Below, one piece after another: positions 21,601-30,400 of a stretch of DNA of 39,675 bases (the first letter of the stretch is position 1; each line of letters starts with the position of its first letter). The translations under genes were made by a program, and so were the position numbers. The DNA lies in assembly GCA_964429015.1 (NCBI GenBank), contig CAYSAM010000007.1, forward strand, positions 1-39,675. Reading direction: 5' to 3'. This DNA is from MFAQ01 sp964429015 (lineage in GTDB: Bacteria > Patescibacteriota > Microgenomatia > UBA1400 > MFAQ01). Under the pieces are notes generated by a model. That model saw only the letters and a list, made by a program, of their open reading frames with translations, made no database searches and had not been told where the DNA came from.

Positions 21601-24600
21601 GTCAAACCGGGACTCATGTATGGTCCGATGTTGCCATGAGCTCGGATGGAAAAATAATGACTGCTGTTAGCAGTACTAGTGACTATATCTACGTTTCGTA
21701 TGATTATGGCGCTAGCTGGACAACCAAAGATAGCACCAGAAATTGGAATGGTATTGCCATGAGCTCGGATGGAAAAATTCAGGCTGCTACAAATAACGGT
21801 GGCTATATTTACATTTCTACCAACTACGGTGATACATGGAGCACCACTGGAAGTGTTAAAAATTGGACCAAGATTGCTATGTCTACAAATGGAAAAATCA
21901 TGACTGCCGTGATTAGTGGTGACACTATTTACGCATCAAATAATTACGGTACAACCTGGTCAAGCACTGGTGCTGTCAAAACCTGGAATGGCATTGCCAT
22001 GAGTTCTGATGGAAAAATCCAACTTGCTTCAGAATATAGCACCACAGTCTATCACTCCACTGCCAACTCCTACATCGACTCGGGTAATGTTGGTATTGGC
22101 ACACAAGGACCAGATGCAAAACTAGATAGTTTAGCAACAACAGGAGAACAACTGCGTTTAACTTATACAGATGCGTCAGCTTACACCGGTTTTACAGTCG
22201 ACAGCACGGGAGACTTAACAATCGATGCTACTGGAAGCGATATAAACTTTGCTTCTGGTGATAATTTAAATTTAACTTCTGCCTCCGATTTAATTTTTGG
22301 CACCACCACTTCCCTTGCCGAAACTACTTCTGCGGTTGACAGTGGTGCATATCTAGTGGGAACTTTTGACGAATTCGCAAACAGCAATAGCAGCAATGTT
22401 CAAGCAGTCCTAAATGACCTTGACGGCGCTATTGACGCTGTATCGGCTAGTAGTATTTGGCTACAAAATACTGGTGCAATATATTCCAAAAACAACACCA
22501 CAGATTTTTTAATTGGCGCCCAAAGTACTGGCTCTGCCAAATTTTCCGTTCTTAATATCAACACTGGAACTCCTGTCGCTTCTATCTCTAGCGGTCTTTC
22601 TGGAGTCAGTAGTTTTTTAACCGCAACAGGCATACTGGCAACTACTAACAACCAAACCTTAACCATTGGCAACAGCACCACTGGTAATATAGCTCTCGGT
22701 ACTGGTACCAAAGACCTAAGTATTGATAGTAATACCTGGGATGTTACGGGTGCGGGTGTCGCCTCTGGACTTACCGGCATTACTTCATCAGGAACAATAC
22801 GTTTTACGGGACTATCAGCAAGCGCTGCCGTTTATACCGACGGTAGTTCAAACCTAACCTCAATTGCTCCTGCCACGGGCGTACTTGGATTTTGGCAACG
22901 CAACTCTGGCGTTATTGCCCCGTGGGCTATTACTGACTCTATAAATATCGGTGCTACAGCCACAGCTTCAGCGCTTGTACATCTAGGCGGAACAAGTGGT
23001 GAAAGATCTTTCTTTTTAGAGCCCGTCGCAATTGGTTTTAATTCCGCAATTACAAATCCTGGCACAGGCGGAGGTCTTACAGCACTTCAAGTCGATGGCG
23101 ATATTCTTCCAGGGGCAGACGACGACGCCTTTTTGGGCAGAGCGGGTACAGCTTGGAACAGATTGTATTTAAATAATGGTATCAGCAATACTGCTGGTAC
23201 TGAGCAAGTAAGCATTCTCAATCGCCAGCTAACTGGAGGTCAATGGAATGCAACTACTACTCTAAGAGTTGGCGACACTACCGCCAGCATGCCAACTGGC
23301 AAAGAGTTTTATGTTGTGGGAGACGCTTCTGTATCAGCTACCTTATTTATTGGTGGAACAACTGACCTACTTGGAAACGTTACCATTGGCAACGGTACAG
23401 GCAAATTAGATGTAGGTACTGTCGACCCTCCTTACACCATCAACGGCGAAAAATACGCTACATATCTCTCAGGTATGATTGGCGTCAAAGAAGAAGTTAC
23501 TGGTAATATTGTTACCGATGAATACTTACCAAATGTTGGTTATCGCAAAACAATAAATTTTAATAGTCTAGCAAAAGGAAGTGATCTTTGGCTCTTTGGC
23601 AAAACTACCAATCTCAAACAAAATCTCTCTCGCATGTCTGTATTGCTCACACCACAAAGTCAATCCAAAGTTTGGTACACCACCAACACAGAAACTAATA
23701 CCCTCCAAATATATTCTAGTTCTCCTACTCAAATTTCTTATCGCCTCACCGCTCCGCGCTTTGATGACAGCTCTTGGACCAATACCAGAACTGCAGGAGC
23801 AGAAGGATTTATTATCAATGATGATGACATTATTATTAATCAAAACAATCAAAACGAATCATTATCTTACTCAGCAGACATCAATAATATAGACGGAACA
23901 TACAAGCTATTTATAAATCAGGTAGAAAAACAAGAGATTGCTAATTATTCCAACTCTTTAATCGCCAATTTAAAGACAGGGTTAGCAGTTATAAGCACTT
24001 TAGTCGCCGACAATCTAACAATAAATAGTAAACTCATTAGTCCCCTTGCTGACATTGAAAATCTAAATTCTGTAAATGCCACCATCTCTGGCACTTTATT
24101 TGCTGACAACATCAAAGGCAAAACTGTCGACAAGCTCAACGAACAACTAGGACTACTAGAAGAAAAATACTCTACCGCCTCTGCCATCCTTTCGTCTCTC
24201 CAATCCCAATACGCCACTTACTCCGCAAATCTTTTGGAACCACTTCAACTCTCCCCACTTTCAACCACTTCCGCAACCTTACCAGAAGACCTTGCCCTAA
24301 ACACACTAACTTCTAGCACCATAATTACCGATGATCTTTTAGCAAACGGCTCAATCTTTGCCAAATCTATAAACTCCTTTGACACCGACCTCTTTATTCA
24401 ACCAGGTGGCGACAAATCCATTCACCTCTTAGCCAACCTCATGACTCTCTACCCCAATGGTCAAGTAGCTATCACCGGAGATCTCTTGGTTACAGGAAAT
24501 ATTTTTGCTAATAATTTGGATACCAGAACCGCAACCGTTTCTGGCAGTTTAGCTATCGGTACAAGCTCCATAGATGCCTCAGGTTCAGCCAACTTTGGCG

Positions 24601-24926
24601 AAGTTACCACCAACGGACTAATTATTGCTGCTGGAGAAGACCTTGCTGCTACGATCTCAGGCCAAACCAATTCAAACTCTACTATTGGCACTGCCAGTAT
24701 CGCCACCAGCTCGTCCGAAATCACCATCGTCAACAACAAAATAAACACCAACACCCTTATTTACATCACTCCCATCTCCGATACCGCCAATCAGGTTTTG
24801 TACGTCAAATCCAAAAACAGTTGTGACATTATTAGCGATCTTTGCACCCCCTCCTTTACCGTTGCTGTTCCCCAACCAGTCACCACTCAAACCTCCTTTA
24901 ATTACTGGCTCGTCCAAACAAAATAA
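18666..24926 (+). CDS. Giant surface protein with two recombinase-type core-binding domains and a beta-propeller, 2086 aa
   Basis: Residues about 6-97 and 134-238 each match the N-terminal core-binding (SAM-like) domain of tyrosine recombinases: LTLFSSFLIESGLSAVSIKNYLSDLRNFFRFL ends with INRRLASIRRFSTFL, and the second copy is similar. No catalytic domain (R-H-R-Y) follows. After a basic linker comes one membrane helix (about 278-298), then about 1790 presumably extracellular residues. These hold a tail-fibre-like region (about 312-430), two copies of a module containing SLAETTSAVDSGA (about 645 and 1217), a seven-repeat propeller (about 850-1135; MSSDGK ... YGxxW), further Ser/Thr/Gly-rich repeats, a C-terminal domain from about 1590 and a short coiled coil near 1820-1855. 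The N-terminus would be cytoplasmic. The start has no clear Shine-Dalgarno or -10 signal, so the transcript probably begins upstream of the 44-aa gene. Confidence 0.85.
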   Translation: MSLPNQSELLTLFSSFLIESGLSAVSIKNYLSDLRNFFRFLDLEKANDYSKVFQNISKYINSYSLQQKTLLTPSATINRRLASIRRFSTFLKAKYSLEEITTQNQIDHNKSQSSSAITSPITSTNNQTTSFSSKKILDQFKQHLISEKKTHSTVKNYLSDLYHYFSWIANHTPYNTHHLEQVLSNEQLLGYVAYLKLTHTSTSVISRRQSSIKKLTHYCFQQGFIPHDPFELVAIEAKIAPLSWLNRLVNKPKSHQNAPKGRLATIYYKYNSFSLTPYFHLALLVLATTTMAFLGYNQVIKNAKPSSAATSLTPPKRQLSFQGRLSDSGGTPINTSVNVSFKLWNNISAGSQLYTTGTCSVTPDAEGIFNTLIGDGVCGSEISQSVFADNRDVYLEVIVGAETLTPRQQIATVGYALNSETLQGYPASSAATINTVPVVDNSGNINIAATSPSIISTSGNFNINGQSLSLTTATNSGGDIVLQPDSLASGQILAIGGTTTEDSFRVTNANLTSGSLISGYIGNNTATGSGNLLMLSSGATESSRFRVTADGRTTISTATASANTAALIVDQNGTGNIFSASSSGINKFNINNSGIINTIDGVGHVIDDITGDLSLDSLGGDLLLGTGDNLQITAASNLIFGGTTSLAETTSAVDSGAFLVGVFDEFANSNSTNVQDVLDDLDAAIGAGSGPFAEGAGIIYPKNSTLDFFIGGQSTASAKFAILNTNSGTPTATISGTTSNAALFYDGNGNISTTNRRSLVLGNSSTYNSTGNILLNPNGVGNIGIGTTLPSNLLTLGSYNAATSNSQKQGLFSTDNNLLAQLDGGLYFGKTGITENQWSLSSHGTNWTADPFFNDNLTSVSMSSNGEYQAAVSTNANYIWVSSDYGKNWNNLSTPAYYTDIAMSSDGKIMAATANNSDNIYVSTDYGENWTTKASARSWSSVTMSSDGKIMTATDDDEGGASADIYISKDYGNTWTAAGQTGTHVWSDVAMSSDGKIMTAVSSTSDYIYVSYDYGASWTTKDSTRNWNGIAMSSDGKIQAATNNGGYIYISTNYGDTWSTTGSVKNWTKIAMSTNGKIMTAVISGDTIYASNNYGTTWSSTGAVKTWNGIAMSSDGKIQLASEYSTTVYHSTANSYIDSGNVGIGTQGPDAKLDSLATTGEQLRLTYTDASAYTGFTVDSTGDLTIDATGSDINFASGDNLNLTSASDLIFGTTTSLAETTSAVDSGAYLVGTFDEFANSNSSNVQAVLNDLDGAIDAVSASSIWLQNTGAIYSKNNTTDFLIGAQSTGSAKFSVLNINTGTPVASISSGLSGVSSFLTATGILATTNNQTLTIGNSTTGNIALGTGTKDLSIDSNTWDVTGAGVASGLTGITSSGTIRFTGLSASAAVYTDGSSNLTSIAPATGVLGFWQRNSGVIAPWAITDSINIGATATASALVHLGGTSGERSFFLEPVAIGFNSAITNPGTGGGLTALQVDGDILPGADDDAFLGRAGTAWNRLYLNNGISNTAGTEQVSILNRQLTGGQWNATTTLRVGDTTASMPTGKEFYVVGDASVSATLFIGGTTDLLGNVTIGNGTGKLDVGTVDPPYTINGEKYATYLSGMIGVKEEVTGNIVTDEYLPNVGYRKTINFNSLAKGSDLWLFGKTTNLKQNLSRMSVLLTPQSQSKVWYTTNTETNTLQIYSSSPTQISYRLTAPRFDDSSWTNTRTAGAEGFIINDDDIIINQNNQNESLSYSADINNIDGTYKLFINQVEKQEIANYSNSLIANLKTGLAVISTLVADNLTINSKLISPLADIENLNSVNATISGTLFADNIKGKTVDKLNEQLGLLEEKYSTASAILSSLQSQYATYSANLLEPLQLSPLSTTSATLPEDLALNTLTSSTIITDDLLANGSIFAKSINSFDTDLFIQPGGDKSIHLLANLMTLYPNGQVAITGDLLVTGNIFANNLDTRTATVSGSLAIGTSSIDASGSANFGEVTTNGLIIAAGEDLAATISGQTNSNSTIGTASIATSSSEITIVNNKINTNTLIYITPISDTANQVLYVKSKNSCDIISDLCTPSFTVAVPQPVTTQTSFNYWLVQTK

Positions 24927-24960
24927 TTAACTGTAAAATAAAACTACAACAAAATAATAA

Positions 24961-25602
24961 ATGCGATACCAAAAATTAAAAACCAATTCTGGTTTTACCC
25001 TTACAGAAGTTTTAATTGTAATTACTCTTCTTGTAATTCTGTCTTTAGGTGTTTTACTTACCATGGACCCAATTACTCAATTTTTCCGCGGCTACGACAC
25101 TGTTCGCAAATCCGATCTCCAAAAACTAAAAACCGCCTACGAAAATTACTATACCGATCACGATTGCTACCCACCAGACACTGTACTCTCTCAGTGTGGA
25201 TCTGGTGCACTTGAACCATATCTGGACAAAATCCCCTGTGACCCAAACACCAAAGAGGCCTACACTGTCTACACCCTTCCCGATGGCAGTAGCTGCAACC
25301 AAAAATATGCCATCTACGCCGAACTAAACAATAGTAACGATGTCCAAAGTGACGATATAACCTACTGCTATGGCACCATAGCTGTAGCCTCCACCGACAT
25401 GAATAACGTTGATATTATCCGTGGCTGCAGCGGCAATCAACTCTGCCAAACTATTTATGGTTGTCGCAGTGGTGCCTGCGTCGTAATAGCTGAAGATAGT
25501 GTCCCCACGTGTAGCCCTAATTCCTGCGATCCTACCTGTGGAGTTGACTGTAGTAAAAAAAATCGTCGCGGAGCCTACACTAACGAGTGCCGAGCATTTT
25601 AG
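24961..25602 (+). CDS. Type IV pilin-like protein with Cys-rich C-terminus, 213 aa
   Basis: It has a class-III prepilin signal: a short basic leader, then G11/FTLTEVLIVITLLVILSLGV, with Glu at mature position 5. A prepilin peptidase would cut after G11 and methylate the new N-terminal Phe. The rest of the helix and the DLQKLKTAYENYYTDHDCYPP region are like pseudopilins (PulG/ComGC type). The C-terminal half contains 14 cysteines in total, an even number, suggesting disulfide knots. It may build a type IV or competence pilus with the com genes; the assembly ATPase and platform genes are not in this window. Its 3' end overlaps obg tail to tail by 23 nt. Confidence 0.85.
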   Translation: MRYQKLKTNSGFTLTEVLIVITLLVILSLGVLLTMDPITQFFRGYDTVRKSDLQKLKTAYENYYTDHDCYPPDTVLSQCGSGALEPYLDKIPCDPNTKEAYTVYTLPDGSSCNQKYAIYAELNNSNDVQSDDITYCYGTIAVASTDMNNVDIIRGCSGNQLCQTIYGCRSGACVVIAEDSVPTCSPNSCDPTCGVDCSKKNRRGAYTNECRAF

Positions 25603-26575
25603 ACTTTATCTTATCCAAACCTTCATTGTTGGCAACAGACATACACAGAATATTTATTTTTTTCTTTTTAAAATAATCAACAATCTCTTGTTGTTTATCT
25701 TCATCTATCAAGTCAATTTTACTGAGAACTACAATTTCTTTCTTTTTTCCTAAACCTTCACCGAAGCTTTTTAGTTCATTTCTAATTACCTTGTAGTTTT
25801 CAAATATTTTTTCCGCATCCATAGGCACAGCAGACACCAAGTGCACCAACACTTTTGTTCTCTCAATGTGTTTTAAAAACTGAACACCAAGCCCTTTACC
25901 TTCACTTGCCCCCTCAATTAGACCAGGTATATCCGCAATTACCAAAGATTTTTCTTTATAATCCATTACCCCCAAATTTGGTTCTAAAGTTGTAAACTCG
26001 TAGTCTGCTACCTTTGGTTTTGCTTTTGTAATTGCCGACAGCAAGGTCGATTTTCCAGCATTTGGCAAACCAACCAAACCAACATCAGCTAATAATTTCA
26101 ATTCCATTGCTACCTCAAACTCTTCACCAGGAAATCCGTCCTCAGCTGTCATCGGTGTAGTGTTACGTGAACTTTTGAAGTGGACATTACCCCTACCCCC
26201 CTTACCTCCCTTTGCGACCAATACCCTCATCCCTGGCTTATCAAAATCAATAATCGACAAGTCCATAGCTCTGCCATCCAAGGCCTTTAGCTTCAATAAA
26301 GTGCCCATTGGAACTTTCACCACCAAATCTTCTCCTTTTAAACCAAACATTTTCTTCCCTAAACCATTCTTACCATTCTCCGCCCAAAGTTTTTGATTTC
26401 GATTAAAACTAGATAAAGTATTCAAATTGGTATCCGTTTCTACATAAACACTTCCACCTCTACCCCCATCACCACCATCTGGTCCACCTTTAGGAATAAA
26501 TCTTTCACGCCTAAAACTAGTAGAGCCATTGCCACCTTTTCCCGCTTTTATCGATACTTTTACGTAATCTAACAT
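25580..26575 (-). CDS. obg: Obg/CgtA GTPase without C-terminal domain
   Basis: This is a 331-aa ribosome-assembly GTPase. The Gly-rich Obg fold occupies about 1-158 (KAGKGGNGSTSFRRE, PDGGDGGRGGSVY). The G domain has G1 GLPNAGKST (about 165), G3 DIPGLIEGA, G4 LSKIDL and a G5-like SVAN. The protein ends directly after the G domain, so the C-terminal OCT domain of many Obg proteins is absent. Leaderless start with TAGAAT 6 nt upstream; AGGGGT in the gap is incidental. Convergent and overlapping with the pilin gene. Confidence 0.95.
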   Translation of the reverse strand: MLDYVKVSIKAGKGGNGSTSFRRERFIPKGGPDGGDGGRGGSVYVETDTNLNTLSSFNRNQKLWAENGKNGLGKKMFGLKGEDLVVKVPMGTLLKLKALDGRAMDLSIIDFDKPGMRVLVAKGGKGGRGNVHFKSSRNTTPMTAEDGFPGEEFEVAMELKLLADVGLVGLPNAGKSTLLSAITKAKPKVADYEFTTLEPNLGVMDYKEKSLVIADIPGLIEGASEGKGLGVQFLKHIERTKVLVHLVSAVPMDAEKIFENYKVIRNELKSFGEGLGKKKEIVVLSKIDLIDEDKQQEIVDYFKKKKINILCMSVANNEGLDKIKSKMLGTR

Positions 26576-26581
26576 ACCCCT

Positions 26582-26587
26582 ATTCTA
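26582..26587 (-). promoter_or_regulatory. -10 of leaderless obg
   Basis: TAGAAT, 6 nt (AGGGGT), then ATG. Confidence 0.6.
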
Positions 26588-26627
26588 TCATCTGCATGCC
26601 TACAAACTTTATGAATCCCTATACACC

Positions 26628-26668
26628 GTCATTGCGAGGCTCGACTTTAGATCGGCCGAAGCAATCCA
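26628..26668 (+). repeat. REP-like element, copy 4
   Basis: GTCATTGCGAGGCTCGAC at the left end and CGAAGCAATCC at the right end, with the same termini as copies 1-3 but a different centre. It lies in the spacer between the obg start and the SIMPL gene end. Confidence 0.6.
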
Positions 26669-26678
26669 TCCCCATTCT

Positions 26679-26720
26679 GTAAACTGTGAACTGTGAACTG
26701 TGATCCGTGAACTGTGAACT
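26679..26720 (+). repeat. Heptad array (6 units) near the SIMPL gene stop
   Basis: GTAAACT, GTGAACT, GTGAACT, GTGATCC, GTGAACT, GTGAACT, ending 8 nt before the stop codon of the minus-strand gene at 26729. Confidence 0.9.
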
Positions 26721-26728
26721 CTATCCTT

Positions 26729-27394
26729 TTACCACAAATAGTAAACTACCGATACAGCTTTGGCGACCTCAAAGCTAGATCCTACCACTCCATCCTTCTC
26801 AGCTACCTTGGTAGTTGTCGATGAATTTCCAGACGATGCCTGCTGTACCGAAGCTACTTTCTTAAACATTTTATTCTTCAACTTAGCCATAAATTTGGCA
26901 TTAACGTCTGCCTCTTCCAAAGCTTTGAGTAAGGCACTATTTTCCAACTCTTGCTGATTACTTACTTCTACTACTGGCTGAGAAACTATCGAAGCACCGG
27001 CAGAATAAACTTTTACAATCAAACTATTTAAGTTAGCTACTTCCGAAGTTTCACCAGAAATAGCTACTGTAGCCGAATACCCCTTGGCGCCGCTAACTAC
27101 GGCTGCCAAAGGCGTAATTTGTACTTGAGATTGAGCCAAACTTTTTTCGGTTACCCCGTTTGTTACCATCCCCAAACGCACAGCGGCAATTTTGGCTCTC
27201 AATGCTAGCTCTGTTTTGTCTACAGTGTCACCAGTTTCTACAATTGTTGCCGAAATTTTTGCCAAAGTTGCCGGCACAGTCACCTTTCCACTTCCGGTTA
27301 CAGTAACTACCAAAGGATTAGAAATATATCTCCAAATAAAAAACAAAACCACAACTGTAATAAATCCCAAAATTGACTTCTTTGTATTATCCAT
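26729..27394 (-). CDS. SIMPL-domain (DUF541) protein, 221 aa
   Basis: An N-terminal signal/anchor helix (about 5-22) precedes a SIMPL domain: LVVTVTGSGKVTVPATLAKI, then an alternating-strand pattern, ending SFEVAKAVSVVYYLW, typical of the last strand. SIMPL proteins form periplasmic or surface oligomers; their function is mostly unclear. The frame is open nine codons upstream, but the ATG at 27394 has TATTAT exactly 6 nt upstream, so I take it as the start. It is divergent from the 2834-aa giant. Confidence 0.87.
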   Translation of the reverse strand: MDNTKKSILGFITVVVLFFIWRYISNPLVVTVTGSGKVTVPATLAKISATIVETGDTVDKTELALRAKIAAVRLGMVTNGVTEKSLAQSQVQITPLAAVVSGAKGYSATVAISGETSEVANLNSLIVKVYSAGASIVSQPVVEVSNQQELENSALLKALEEADVNAKFMAKLKNKMFKKVASVQQASSGNSSTTTKVAEKDGVVGSSFEVAKAVSVVYYLW

Positions 27395-27400
27395 ATATCC

Positions 27401-27406
27401 ATAATA
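27401..27406 (-). promoter_or_regulatory. -10 of leaderless SIMPL gene
   Basis: TATTAT, 6 nt (GGATAT), ATG at 27394. Confidence 0.5.
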
Positions 27407-27434
27407 ATTGCCTCTACACATATAGTCAACAACA

Positions 27435-27443
27435 TGCTTAAAT
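27435..27443 (+). promoter_or_regulatory. Extended -10 before the 2834-aa gene
   Basis: TGC then TTAAAT. Six nt downstream is GTG at 27450, the second codon of the frame. By the leaderless rule the true start could be this GTG rather than the ATG at 27447. Confidence 0.45.
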
Positions 27444-27446
27444 TAA

Positions 27447-30400
27447 ATGGTGAAAGTTCGATTTTTAAGAACTATTTTGGCTATTGTTTTTGTTACTGGT
27501 ATTACTGGTGCATCGTTTTATATTTCTCGTCAACTTTCCTCCTCTCGCAGTGTTGCTCTAAATGCACCCGACAGCAAGCCACAAGCTATGATGACCGATG
27601 GTGGTGACTCTGGCGGTTCTGGTGGTGGCGGCAGCACAACAACTACAGGTAACAGTGATGAAGATATAGAAGCTATAAGAGCAGCAAGAAGAACAAGAAC
27701 AAATACTCCCACACCAACTGCGCTTCCAAGAGATCAAAGAGATGATACAACTCCCACAATGTCTGTTCCACCTGCTCCCCCCAGTACTCCAACAACAACC
27801 ACTTACCGATCAGGAACTGCCAATAACACCCCAACACCAACAAATTCCCCAACTCCCACAAAAATTCCTACTGGTGAATTTGGCTCTGACGCTTCTGATT
27901 ACATGAGCCAAGCTGAGTTTGCCAAAGAAAAATGTGGAGACGGAAGAGGACCTGTTGCCGGTACGTATTGTTCGGGAGGTAGACGCTTTGTAGTAGACCT
28001 ACCCGACACTAAAAGAGCCTACCTAGATTATGTCTACGGAAAAGTTGACCCTGCCACAGGTCTAAGAACTGGTGGTGGTGGTGTTGCAGATATTACCTCT
28101 GAAAAAATCAGCGGCATGACTATCGAAGAGCTCCTTGCTAGCAACAATTCATCGTCTACCTACAATAATTGCGCTACAAGCGACAATTTATGCAGACAAA
28201 ATGCAGTAAATACTGCCATCAAAGATTTATTAGCAGACAACATAATACTAGGAGCCGATCAAAGTGAACTTCTAACTAAAATTTCTCAAAACAAAGCGGC
28301 AGAATTAGCAATAACCAACCAGCAAAAAGCCAAAGAAATATATGGATCAGATTTAACAACAGCTTTACTAAACCAAGGCTTCACTCAACAAGAAGTAACC
28401 AAGGTAGTTCAAAAAAGTGTTGCTCTCTCTATGTACACCGATACTTCTGTAACTACGGAAGAGCTTATAAACGAATACTGTAGTGCCGGGCCAAAGCCCT
28501 CAATCTCTGTAAAAGAATGTTCAAAAGACATCAGAGAGTCTCCAGACCCCCGAACCGAAGTCCTCCGCCTCGCCAACATTGACCCTGCCTCCATAACTTC
28601 ACTCAAAAAAAGTTTACAAGACAACAAAGACTATCAAGCCAAAATCCAAAAAAATACAGATCTTTATCTTTCATCAAAATCAGACTCTGAGTTGTCAGTA
28701 GCTGCCTGCGCAAACAGTAAAGACAAAAAAACCTGTCAAAACGATTTTACTAGGGATAGTCTAATTGCCGATATCCCAAAAGACTCAGACTACTACAAAA
28801 ACATACAACAACAAAAAATAAGACAGGTTAACTTCGAAATATACTCAACCAGTGGAGATATAAATAAAACTGCCTGTAAAGGTGATTCTACATGTATGCA
28901 ATGGATTGGTGGAAACGCAAGAGAAGCTGTTCTTGCAACACTTAAAGATGACCCCAAACTCTATCTTCAAGCTCAAATAAATCGCAACGCCTTACTTGAA
29001 AACATCTTAGTAGCCAACAATGCTAAACAAGCATGGATAAAAGAAAATGGTACAACCGCTGGTTACAAAGCACCTAATTTTAACGGTCAACCTCTCACCT
29101 ACTCTGTCAGTGCTCTACAAGAAGCAATATCACTAAATGACAAAACTACCAAAGCTTTAGCTGCTTGGATTCAAGATACAAAATTTACCGACTCAAAAGG
29201 CAAACCTCTAAGCCCTCCCCTAAAACCAGATGATTGGGCAAAAGAATTTGGAAAAATAATTAAAACTAACCCCAATTTAATTACCGAGTATTACGACAAA
29301 TACAATCAAAATCCAAAGTATAAAGTTATCACCGACGCAGGGCTATACAAAATAGACCCCGCCAAAGAACTAAACGCCACTATTATTGTAGACATCAAAG
29401 AATCCATTGCCAAAACATCTATTGCTGGGCTAGCTAAGGAAGGTGATGTTTTTACTTGGGAAAAAGCTAGTGAAGAATACAAAAATCTTGCCCGCCAAAA
29501 AGCATGTAAGCAAGACAAAACATTGGCTGGTATCTGCTCTCTTGCCTTTTCAGATAGTACAAGTGCAGATCTAGAAGGTACCAACAAACAATATTTAGCA
29601 GAGCTAGATAAAAAAATGTTAGCAGTGGATCCAAAGAACAAACTCTCGACCATTGGTAGTAGCTACCTTCAATCTGTTTTTAATGAAAAAACAGGATTAA
29701 ACACCCCACTTTCTACATCATTCAGTAACATTGCTTCTGTAGACAATCCACTCACCCAAGCCCTATTTCCAGATTTGGTTTCAAAATCCGAAAATTATGC
29801 CAACACACAGGATTCAAAAAACCAAATATTTAATCCAAAAAATGGTTTTGGAAATATGGCTGGTACAACAATTAGTGCCCCAAAGTCTGTCAGAGATTCT
29901 TTGCCAGAGATTTCAAAATTGACCCCTGAACAAAAGTCACAAATTGCAAATGATTATATTAGCCGTCGTCTGGTAGAAACCACATACAACCGCGGTACTG
30001 GAATTGGTGGCGCAATCGCTTCCGCCACTCTCGCCTCCATGGCTTGTTCCCCACTTGGTATTGGTGCCGTTGCTTGTGGTGCCGCCGCCGGTCTTACCGC
30101 CGCTCTCGCCAATATTTTCCCAATATTAGGTGACGCAACTCAACTAGAAATAAGCCAGGAACAACAAAAAATAAAAACATTTTTAGGAACAGACAGTGAT
30201 AAGGTGGCAGGTATTGTTCAATCTCTTTACTCTAACCAAGGTGCTGCTGGTTATACTGCCGACGGCCTAATGCTTGGTGGATCTGTAACTAGAAAAGATA
30301 ATTCCTATGCTGTTTACAACAGTATTTTACTGTCAAACGCCGAACAAGGATTTGGCTTACAAGATATAAATACAACAGCCTTTCAAAACCAAAACCAACT

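Noticed and set aside
22400..22780. Val/Pro/Leu-rich minus-strand ORFs inside the giant genes
   Set aside because: They are mirror frames of Ser/Thr/Gly-rich repeats, have no start signals, and the plus-strand frames are uninterrupted for thousands of bases.
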